A program made the translations under genes and the position numbers. From Chara braunii (Eukaryota > Streptophyta > Charophyceae > Charales > Characeae): DNA of 30,020 nucleotides. Each line of letters starts with the position of its first letter. Position 1 is the stretch's first letter. The DNA lies in the NCBI GenBank assembly GCA_003427395.1, contig BFEA01000104.1:1031941-1061960 (forward strand), written 5' to 3'. This document shows, piece after piece, positions 8,577 through 16,100 of this stretch. The notes under the pieces were generated by a model. It was not told where the DNA came from. It was given only the letters and a program-made list of their open reading frames with translations, and did no database searches.

Positions 8577-8741
8577 GGGCCAAGTCCCACTAGCAGCCTT
8601 CAGTTACCTCGACGCCTGAATGTGGACGAGTTTGTGGAGATGTGCAGACATAACGTTGAGTTTCCTCAACTGCAAATCCCCACAAACACCTCCAGATTCA
8701 GAGGTTGAGGAAACTCAACGCTGCTAGTGGGACTTGCCCCC
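8577..8741. mobile_element. Foldback MITE family P, copy 1
   Basis: The outer ends CAAGTCCCACTAGCAGC and GCTGCTAGTGGGACTTG are perfect inverted repeats. Pairing continues through CTGAATGTGGACGAGTTTG against the reverse complement of CAAACACCTCCAGATTCAG, so nearly the whole element folds on itself. An inner GTTGAGTTTCCTCAAC palindrome sits near 8656. A diverged copy lies at 21314-21481. No coding capacity. Confidence 0.85.
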
Positions 8742-8853
8742 CTTTACCAGTTTTGACGTCCTTGGCTTTTTTTTAATAGGCCCTGTGTTGGCGACCTTTT
8801 GCACTTGTAGGTATCTAGACGTGGTTTGCAGTACAGTGACCGTGTTGGACGAG

Positions 8854-8857
<4 letters not shown>

Positions 8858-8900
<43 letters not shown>
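8858..8900. repeat. 43-base T run
   Basis: Pure T. The left flank ends GATGAT, and GATGATT recurs 20 bases after the run (near 8914). This might be a very short target duplication around a minus-strand poly(A) insertion, but seven bases is weak evidence. Confidence 0.9.
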
Positions 8901-8944
8901 CCTGAGGTGGAGGTGATGATTGGCTTAGCTGTTGAGGTTGACTA

Positions 8945-8996
8945 TTGTGGACTTTCTTTTTTTTTTTTTTTTTTTTTTTTGGATCTTGTGGACTTT
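8945..8996 (-). mobile_element. Tail-only retroposed insertion with 11-bp target-site duplication
   Basis: TTGTGGACTTT occurs at 8945-8955 and again at 8986-8996. The 30 bases between are C, then 24 T, then GGATC. Read on the minus strand, this is GATCC followed by poly(A), precisely flanked by the duplicated target. That is the signature of target-primed reverse transcription that copied almost nothing but the tail. Confidence 0.7.
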
Positions 8997-9067
8997 AGTT
9001 AGGCTTCTTCGACTATTAATACGCAAGGTAATCTGATCTCGTTGCACTTGCGACGATGACCTAAGAA

Positions 9068-9446
9068 GCTCGCCACACAGGCTGTCGAAAACCCGGTTTT
9101 CGACAATTTTGCATCGCCACACAGAATTTCGAAGAAATGCTGCTCAAAAAACTTTTGACAGGTGTCAGAATGGTACTTTCGACAGCCTCTCTCGAGCAAC
9201 CGTTTCCTCCAGCCTGCAGGTGACGGAAATTCGACACTGCCCCGCCGACCTGTCAAAAATTGCGTTCGAATTTGCCTTGTCAGGGTCGAATTTGCGTTGT
9301 CTGGGACTGTTCCGTCACCGTCGTCCGCCTGGCCATGACCAAAAACCTTGCCCCTCGACAGCCGGTGTGGCTAAGGTGGGGTAAACTGTCGGCCACGGAC
9401 TTTCAATTTTTTCTGACACCTGTCGAAACTCTGTGTGGCGAGCCTC
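9068..9446. mobile_element. ~380-bp foldback element with CTCGCCACACAG ends
   Basis: The left end reads GCTCGCCACACAG (9068-9080). The right end is its reverse complement, CTGTGTGGCGAGC (from 9431). A second left copy, TCGCCACACAGAATTTCGA at 9114, matches the right terminus (TCGCCACACAGAGTTTCGA, reverse complement) even better. GACAGGTGTCAGAA near 9158 is likewise mirrored near 9413. TGTCGA motifs recur inside. No transposase frame is evident. The target duplication is unclear. Confidence 0.7.
9070..9124. mobile_element. Small hairpin insertion flanked by 11-bp direct repeats
   Basis: TCGCCACACAG is directly repeated at 9070-9080 and 9114-9124. Between them lies a near-perfect hairpin, TGTCGAAAACC and GGTTTTCGACA (9083-9105), with a one-base centre. 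The simplest reading is that a 33-bp hairpin inserted into the terminus of the surrounding foldback element and duplicated 11 bases. A local duplication is the alternative. Confidence 0.5.
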
Positions 9447-9767
9447 TAAGACTCCTGAGGAAGGCTGGTAGGCGGGCCAGCCGAAACTAGTCGGGTCGGG
9501 TCCACACCATTTTTCTCATTGTTATATCTTTTATGAAAACGTCACGTCCGGTTTTTCTGTATCTGTGTGCTACTCGTCTTTTCTCCTCCTCCTCCTTTTC
9601 TCCTTTCTCCTCTCCTCCTCTTTTTCTTCTTCTTCTTTGTCTTCTTCGACTTCAGAATCTTCTCTTTGTCGGTCCTTGGAGTCTCAAGACGTGGTCGATG
9701 ATTTGTTTCTTTTTTGAAGTCAGTTTGTGGACACTTTGTCAGTTAACTACAAGATACAGTTTCCAAT
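9447..9767. other. Pyrimidine-rich, no gene recognised
   Basis: Contains CT-rich stretches (9584-9650) and no convincing coding frame, RNA gene or repeat boundary. Confidence 0.4.
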
Positions 9768-9832
9768 AATTGCAGTTCGGGCAATGTATACAACCCAGCT
9801 TTCTGGCCGGGTAGGGCGCCTGAACTGCAATT
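9768..9832. repeat. Short inverted repeat, 65 bp
   Basis: AATTGCAGTTCGGGC at 9768-9782 pairs with GCGCCTGAACTGCAATT ending at 9832, leaving a loop of about 35 bases. It may be a small foldback element or part of one. Confidence 0.7.
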
Positions 9833-9860
9833 GCAAACGTATCTTGCCCCATGCAATTAT

Positions 9861-10134
9861 GGGCCTCGCTGCACTACTGTAGAATCTCGAAGTTTTGAGA
9901 GTGGGTCTTTGCTGCACTTACTCTCGATCGGGAAACTCTTGAAACCCGATCGAGAGCTGTCAGAAGCCACGCTACAACACCACTCTCGAAATGTCAAGAG
10001 TCTCCCGCCTGCAAAAACCGAATTTGCAAGTGTCCTCGGGAGTTGCCCGCGGACAGGCTCGTTTTTCGAGAGTGGACCTCCTGTCCCGGCGGCCAGACTT
10101 TGTCCCGTAGCGCAGTGGTGCTGCTCTTCAGTCG

Positions 10135-10139
<5 letters not shown>
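9861..10139. mobile_element. Foldback-rich element with GGGCCTCGCTGCACTACT end
   Basis: It starts with the same terminus as the elements at 10177 and 11529. Inside is a perfect 12-bp hairpin, CTCTCGATCGGG (9921-9932) with CCCGATCGAGAG (9945-9956). A second inverted pair is CCACTCTCGAAA (about 9979) with TTTCGAGAGTGG (about 10064). CTGCACTTACTCTCGA near 9910 recurs near 10267. A mirrored right terminus is not found, so the element is incomplete or composite. A run of A begins at 10139. Confidence 0.55.
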
Positions 10140-10166
<27 letters not shown>

Positions 10167-10310
10167 CACAGTTATAGGGCCTCGCTGCACTACTCTAGAC
10201 TCTCGTAATATTTAGAGAGTTCAACTAGCATTGTCAGAGAGGAGAAACTCTAGAAATACACGCCTTCGCTGCACTTACTCTAGAACCTGTGACACTAGAT
10301 GAACTCTTTA
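10139..10310 (+). mobile_element. Poly(A) run and second copy of GGGCCTCGCTGCACTACT element
   Basis: About 28 A are followed by CACAGTTATA and then GGGCCTCGCTGCACTACT at 10177. The sequence resembles 9861-9925 in order: the terminus, AGA.TCTCG, GAGAGT, then GCTGCACTTACTCTAGA near 10265. The two copies therefore lie in direct orientation about 316 bases apart. No right-hand terminus is visible. Confidence 0.55.
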
Positions 10311-10384
10311 AGCCCAACCAATTCAATTACCTGTCAAATCTGGACACGACGGCCTTTCAGGCGTTTTTTTATTGTCATTTTATA

Positions 10385-10733
10385 GTATACGGGGAACCCC
10401 GTAGCAGCCACATCCTCAAGCCTCCAACGGGGGAACATGCGGGAGCTGCACCCACCAGCAGGTGGGTGGGCGATACCCGGCCAGGGGTCAGCCGGTAGCA
10501 TCAGGACCGAGCTTCTTCGATGGGCCAGTCACTGTGCCTCCTCCCCTGTGGTCCCCTCCCCCTATATGAGCATCAGCAGTCTCTGCTCAATGCCACTCGG
10601 GGGGGACCACCAACGGCATATCTCTAGGTGGCGGGCGCCAAGCTTGCCCAGGAAGGTGCATGAGGCGAATGGGGATTGAACCCAAGTCCTCCTGAATACC
10701 ACTTGCGTGCCTTACCAACTGAGATAGGCCGCT
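10385..10733 (-). mobile_element. tRNA-derived SINE (family C)
   Basis: On the minus strand, starting at 10733, the head resembles a tRNA gene. TATCTCAGTTGGTAAGGC (10709-10726) matches the pol III A box. GGGTTCAATCCCC (10671-10683) is close to the B box consensus GGTTCGANTCC, about 30 bases downstream. A G/C-rich unrelated body follows to roughly 10385. This order (tRNA-like head, then body) defines tRNA-derived SINEs. The tail end and any target duplication are uncertain. Confidence 0.7.
10656..10733 (-). tRNA. tRNA-like SINE head, not a functional tRNA
   Basis: The A and B boxes are well spaced. However, the acceptor ends (GCGGCCT and the distal side near CGCCTCATGCACC) do not pair properly, and the D stem is mismatched. 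I therefore read it as the promoter-bearing head of the SINE, which RNA polymerase III could still recognise. Confidence 0.55.
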
Positions 10734-10861
10734 TTCTTATAACTCATTTTCGTGACTCTACTCTTGGGATTGGAAAAACATTGGAAAAACAGAACAGAAA
10801 AGGGGAAAGAAAAAGAAGCCCGGGACTTTCACAAGTCTTTCTGAATTACAGTACAATATAA

Positions 10862-11000
10862 GGGTCTCGCCACACCACTCTACTCTCGAAATGTGAAAAA
10901 GACAAAAATGTGGGGGGTGCATCTGGTCATGTTTTAGTCATGTTCTAGCCGGAAGTTCATTCTCTCATTTGCACATTTCGAGAGTGGTGTGGCTATGCCC
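10862..11000. mobile_element. 139-bp MITE flanked by TAA, Tourist-like
   Basis: The left end GGGTCTCGCCACACCACTC and the right end (reverse complement GGGCATAGCCACACCACTC) pair, continuing through CTCTCGAAATGTG. Direct TAA triplets flank it at 10859-10861 and 11001-11003. A three-base TAA target and GGG ends fit PIF/Harbinger-type (Tourist-like) MITEs. The class is inferred from those two traits. Confidence 0.85.
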
Positions 11001-11333
11001 TAACTCATGACTCAGTGGCCTGTCACCACGGTCCCCATGCTCTTCCCCTTTTCTTTTCTTTTTCTTTTTTTTTTTCATCGAAAGCCCTTTTGCAAGTAGT
11101 TGACGTCAAACGACGAACTGACTTCAAAACGATAAACCAATCATCAACCACAGCCGAAGGCCGGCAGACCGACAGGAAAGAAAACAAGGCCACTATCCCG
11201 GCAGTGGTAAAAAAAAAAAAAAAAAAAAAAGAGAACCACCAGAATTGAGGCTTTGGCTGCCGCGCTGCCCCATCTCTTCCCCTTTCCTACGCTTGACGCA
11301 TTCCTCCCTCCACACCCCCTTCATAAAAGTCTA
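11001..11333. other. Homopolymer-rich gap, no gene
   Basis: Contains a T-rich tract (11048-11076) and 22 A at 11209-11230. No duplicated flanks were found around the A run. No coding signal. Confidence 0.4.
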
Positions 11334-11400
11334 CAGTCGTCCCCCGAATACAACGTACGGTCATTATAGCTGAATTTGGCCTTGCGCAGGGGCCTTTTCA

Positions 11401-11431
<31 letters not shown>

Positions 11432-11498
11432 GAATTTGGTGTATCTTTCAGTCTAAATTCAGCTATAATGACCGTATGTTGCATTCGGGCGAAGACGG
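11334..11498. mobile_element. TA-flanked MITE, copy B, with nested retroposon
   Basis: The left arm from 11341 starts with the same CCCCCGAATACAACG as copy A at 5927 and extends to CTGAATTT. The right arm 11455-11489 is its slightly mutated reverse complement. Outer bases CAGTCGT and AAGACGG bring it to TA dinucleotides at 11332-11333 and 11499-11500. After removing the insertion at 11380-11427, its loop matches copy A read in reverse (AGACTGAAAG shared), so the two copies sit in opposite orientations. Confidence 0.85.
11368..11439 (+). mobile_element. Tail-only retroposed insertion with 12-bp target-site duplication
   Basis: AGCTGAATTTGG is repeated exactly at 11368-11379 and 11428-11439. 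The insert is CCTTGCGCAGGGGCCTTTTC followed by about 28 A. It sits in the loop-side arm of MITE copy B and restores the foldback when removed. The plus strand carries the A tail. Its first 15 bases equal the reverse complement of GGCCCCTGCGCAAGG, a sequence present in U6 snRNA. Confidence 0.85.
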
Positions 11499-11528
11499 TA
11501 GTCAACCGTCAACCTCATTGTAAACAAA

Positions 11529-11649
11529 GGGCCTCGCTGCACTACTCTCGAAATGCGCAAAACGAGAGTGAATCTTCCACCAGAATATGGAAAGATACAC
11601 GACCATGATTTTGTTTTTTGTGCATGTAGAGAGTAGTGCAGCGAGGCCC
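11529..11649. mobile_element. 121-bp MITE with GGGCCTCGCTGCACTACT ends
   Basis: The left end GGGCCTCGCTGCACTACTCT and the right end (AGAGTAGTGCAGCGAGGCCC) are perfect inverted repeats; pairing continues imperfectly to CGAAATGC. AAA lies on both sides (11526-11528 and 11650-11652), compatible with a three-base target duplication. The terminus is shared with the 9861 and 10177 elements and resembles the 10862 MITE. Confidence 0.9.
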
Positions 11650-12105
11650 AAACTTGGAAAATTTTCAAGGACAGACTCTGAGGCGGATGAAGGAAGAAGC
11701 CGAAGGCGTCGCCGGAGGAGTCCCGTGACGCACGTGTGCTAGGGTTAGGGTTTCTACAAAGGTGGGGAGTCCAAACGCCATACCCGAGATTGCGGGGGGA
11801 CGTGTCATGAGGTCGAGCAACAGAGAAGAGGGTGTGTCCTAGGGAGAGGGTGAGGTAGGTGGGTCTTTGTGAGTAAGAGGAGTTTCAACAGTATTGAGAA
11901 TCTTTTTCGAACCACATTAACAAGCCAAGCATGTCGAGCCAAAGAACACTGGAGTTCAGCGTCCTGCCCATGGAACATTCCGTCGGAGCTACTGTATGGA
12001 CAGAACAGAGAAAATGGAGCAGCAGACAGCATAGAGGCGACAAATCAGCGAAAAACATGGCGGGGAAGCAGCAGCCGGGATAACAAGAACCGTTTACAGA
12101 GAGAA
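11650..12105. other. Gene-less gap with telomere-like box
   Basis: Mixed sequence. TAGGGTTAGGGTTT at 11740-11753 equals two plant-type telomere units less a base, or on the minus strand an AAACCCTA telo-box. It may be coincidental. A 135-codon plus-strand frame at 11869-12276 runs through the SINE-like element and has no recognisable domain, so I do not call it. Confidence 0.35.
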
Positions 12106-12227
12106 TTTTTTTATTTTATTTTTTTGGAAAGCATTGACAATATATTGCAAAAGAATCAAAGGGAAGAGGCCGGGGACCTCACAATTCTACCCGGAGTTAT
12201 CCTGGCAGCATCAGCCAGTTTCGCTTA
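12106..12227 (-). mobile_element. SINE-like repeat family B, copy 2
   Basis: The minus strand begins at 12227 and shares a 61-bp core with 8374-8434 (about 93 percent identity by eye). It then diverges and ends TGCTTTCC before an A-rich tail, seen as T-rich sequence at 12106-12125 on the plus strand. Confidence 0.65.
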
Positions 12228-12284
12228 CGAGCAAGCTCGATTTTCCACTGTCTCTCTATCAAGAAAAACTTTCTGATCAATCAG

Positions 12285-12482
12285 CCGGAAACCGGGTCCA
12301 GCGTCCCATGTAACTTAATTAGCTTTCCAAAAATAAAACTCTTAAGCTCAGAAAAAAGGGGGAGTTTGGACAAAGCTACCTCCTTTACCGTTGGACAGCC
12401 TCCTAAAGATAACAGAAAAGGCCCGAAACCGGGTCCAGCATCCCTTCCTCTTTTTTTTTTTTTTTTTTTTATAAAAAAAAAA
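12285..12482 (-). mobile_element. Two fragments of repeat family A with T20/A10 tract
   Basis: GAAACCGGGTCCAGCGTCCC occurs at about 12289, followed by CATGTAACTTAATTAGC, which resembles the continuation in copy 1. GAAACCGGGTCCAGCATCCC occurs again near 12425 and is followed directly by T20-AT-A10 (12451-12482). These are short remnants of the family at 33-141. Confidence 0.5.
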
Positions 12483-12540
12483 CACACCCCTGCCGGTGTT
12501 AGTGGTGCTGATAAGAGCGGACACCACTAGCACCTGGGGG

Positions 12541-12600
12541 CGGGGCCGTCTATTGCTGGGGAGCGTCACCTGCTGGAAAACGGGTCCAGCGTCCCTTTTA
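12541..12600 (-). mobile_element. Fragment of repeat family A
   Basis: GTCTATTGCTGGGGAGCGTC and CTGGAAAACGGGTCCAGCGT match the 41-90 part of copy 1 in the same orientation, including the GTCTATT lead-in. Confidence 0.55.
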
Positions 12601-12666
12601 CAGAAGGAATTCGAGCCAGTACATAAGACAATCAGAGCAACAGTAGGGGGTTCCTGCCAGCATTGA

Positions 12667-13153
12667 TTACCCTGGAGTCCAGGGGATTGACTGAGCAGGA
12701 AAGGGGAGAAAGGGAGGGATCTCTTCAGCCTGAACTCGGCGCCAGATCATGCTGTTACTTGCTAATTCCTCCCTTCCCCTGCTAGCCCCTGTGAACTTCA
12801 ATCCCATCTGTCTCATCAAGATGTCCACCCACCCCTGCAAGCCCCTGTGAACTCCAATCCCATCTGTCTCAGCATCCCTTCCTCTAAACCATCCAACCGG
12901 GCTTTTCACCAGCCTGGGGTCAATAACAATCAACACCGATATTAGTATCATGTACCATTCTCTCCCATCAGGCACCTGCGGCCCCTTTCATAAGTATCCA
13001 TTCCTTTTGCTCTTGATAGACTGAATCGGTCACGGACAGAGAGTGACGCAAAACACACCCAAGAGGCCTAGACACGGCCCAGTCCTTCGCTAGTCCCTGG
13101 CCTAAAAACGGCCACTGCCCTCAAAGGCGAGCAATAGTCCATGCTTTGAGCGC
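12667..13153 (-). other. Probable 3' untranslated region of LINE copy 2
   Basis: It lies directly downstream of the LINE ORF2 stop on the minus strand. It contains a direct duplication of about 57 bases: CCCCTGTGAACTYCAATCCC followed by ATCTGTCTCA at about 12786 and 12843. The exact 3' end is unclear; the T run at 12451-12470 is too far away, with other repeats between. Confidence 0.5.
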
Positions 13154-16100
13154 CTACAGCCAATCTGTCAATACCAACTTTCCCTCAACAGACACTTTTG
13201 CAAAATAGCTGTTTTTTGCCCAAGTCCTACTGAACCAAATCCACCTTTTCCTTCGCCAATCAACCCTAATGACTAGTTTAATCTTCTGCTTAATGATGTT
13301 GAAAACCTGTTGATATGACAGGTCTTCCCCCTTGAAACCCTTCGCATTCCTCATTTCCCAAATGGCTTCCATCACTAGGCCTCTGCAAATCAGGGCCATG
13401 TACCCAGTGCCAGAAGCAAAGTTACTACTCATCTGTGTTTGTCCATGAAGAATAAAGTTATCAGTCCATATTTCTGGCCCCTGGAGGCTGGAACTCTTTC
13501 CATTTCTCCTTCCACCACTCCCAGATGGTGTCAGATAGAGGACAGCACAGCCACAGGTGCGTACTGTTTTCCCAACCCCAATTGCATCTTACGCAGGTTG
13601 AAGACATTTCCATTCCTTTAGAGACACACCAGGTCGCTGTTGCAGTCACTTGCAGGGACTGTATCCACATCAGGGCCGCCTGTTTTTGTGACAAATTTTG
13701 TGATGGAATCCTTTTCAGGATTTCCATAACTTGAACAGGTCCGCCTCCTGAACGGATTGTGTGCCTAGATGCTGCAGTCTTCTCGTTGCTGTGCTTATTG
13801 GTTTCTTTTCGACTTTCGCTCTCTGCACCGACGTCCCTACCTTTGTATTATACCGGTGAAGTGGGACTGTCAACTCCTGCCCTTCCGAGTTGGCCCAACC
13901 TACCAACAAAGGTTCGATTTGCCCTATTGCTGGTACTAACTGCAAGATGGTAATTTTTTCCTTATTCCGCTCGTTACCGTCCCACACCCGAATCTCCTGG
14001 GCATCAACCGTTGTCCTCACAATTTCATCACCTCCATAGGTAATTGGTGCTCCTTCGATATTCTTTTTCTCCATGCTTGAACTTTTATCACCTCTTTTAA
14101 TTCAGGCCCTACGACTTTCCAGATACTCCGATTGTCTTCTGCAGATTGAAGCCAGACCCCTGGGTTGAATTCTCTGTCCTTTGATAAAGCTGTTACCCAG
14201 TGGTAAGGAATTATTGCCTTTTTTACTATAGAGAGGTTCTCCTCTACTCTGTGTAACCTGTATAGTTTCCTTTTTAAAAATTCTAATGAGTACCAACAGT
14301 CATTCGCATGATCCCATAAATCTTTAACATGAATCACACCCTTCTCCACCCATGCCCTCCCAAAGGAGCCCGGGCTTTCGTCTGCCAACAGGGGTTCTCC
14401 TTCTGCTCGCATTATGTACTTGTTTTCGAATAGGATCTGATTCAAAATTTCCACCTTGGATGTCGGTTCTGTCGCAGTCTGGGGTTTGACCTTTTTCCAA
14501 GCTGTGAGGATACTTCTCCACAGACGTGACCTAGGCCTTTTTTGACAAAAGGAGTCAATTTGCAGGCAAAGCCACACGTGGGCTCCTTCTTGAAGATCCC
14601 ATTCCATTTGCAGAATATATTCTGCCAGCAAGACGCACAGTTTGCCCTTTGGTCCACACATTGCTTGGATTGGTCACTTGGCCAACAGGGCTATATTCTG
14701 TTGTAAGGGGTCTAAGATTCCCAGGCCACCCTGATCTCTCGGACAAGCCACTGTTTCCCATGCCACCTTAGCAATGTAACCTTGGTCTTCAGTAGCTAAT
14801 GGCTTCCACACATACTTAGCCCCTACCTTCCTAATAGCCTTGTAAGCACTGTCCCCCAACAAATGCACAGTTAGGGGGAACCACAGGATAGAAAAGGCAG
14901 CCGATGAAAGAATTAAAGCCCTCCCAAAGACGGACAGCTGGAAATTTCTAACCCAGCCCATGATTTTGGTCGTGACTTTATCATTTAGGATGCTGTCTTG
15001 CGCTTTTGAGCAATCAGTGAGGGACACCTGTACCCCCAGGAAACGATCTGACGCATTCGCTGGAATGGGTCTTAAACCCCAATCTACACATAGAGAATAC
15101 ATGGGGGGCAAAAGGTAGACAGATTTTTCCCAGTTTATTGAGGCCTCAGAGAGGAAACAATATTCCTCCAAGACCCCTCTCAGCTCACAGAGAGCCGCTG
15201 GTTCATTAACGCAGGCAATGGTTAGATCGTCGGCTATTGCACCCCCTTTCCATTGAATATTTTGGGGGAGGCAAAGGCCCACTATTTGATCATTGCATCT
15301 AATGTTGCACAACAGTATTTCCAATTGGACCACAAAGAGCAAGGGAGCTAGAGGGCACCCTTGTCTTAGCGATCTTGACAGGGGAAAGGACTCCGAAAGA
15401 CATCCATTGACCAACACTTTCGAGGTCGCATCAACATACATTGCCTTGGCTCATCTACAAAAGCCTGGACCAAACCCCATCTTGGACAGCATTGTAAACA
15501 CGAAGGCCCAACCTACCTTGTCATAGGCCTTTTCCATATCAAACAGCAGAATAGCAACGTTATGCTTCTCACGACCCAGAACCTCCAATGCTTAAATGGT
15601 GACCATTATGTTGTCGAAAATCGATCTACCCTGTACAAAGGCCCCTTGCTCCCAGCCTATCAGATTCGGTAGAAGGCCGGACATTCGGATCGCTAGCGCC
15701 TTTGCCACGATCTTATAGGCTACGTTAAGCACTGAAATAGGCCTGTTGTTTTTAACTTCCCTTTTATCCCCTTTTTTGTATAACAGGGAGATAATTCCTA
15801 CTAGCAAATTCTGAGGGAGATGACCCGTTTCCAACGCCTTGTTAAAAATCTGACAGAGAAAAGGGCCAAAGGAATCCCAAACTGCGAGAAAAAGCTCCAC
15901 CGGAAGGCCATCCAGGCCTGGACACTTCCCTTTCGCCATTCGACTGGCAGCCTGATGTAGTTCCTCTGAGGAAAAGATGGTGTCCAAAGAAACAGCGCCT
16001 GTGGCGGGCAATGATACCCTTATGTTGTCCCAAAACCGGGACGCTATGGACAGGTCTATATCACAATTATCGTTGGGTCTGCTCGTTGTAACTATATCCT

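Noticed and set aside
9861-10198. Treating GGGCCTCGCTGCACTACT at 9861 and 10177 as a target-site duplication around a poly(A) retroposon
   Set aside because: Similarity continues well past the supposed duplication (AGA.TCTCG, then GCTGCACTTACTCT), so these are two element copies.
11740-11753. Telomere or telo-box promoter element
   Set aside because: It is only two telomere-like units, with no gene start downstream; recorded only as a minor sequence note.
11869-12276. 135-codon frame as a host gene
   Set aside because: It runs through SINE-like family B, has no recognisable domain, and its amino-acid sequence looks random.
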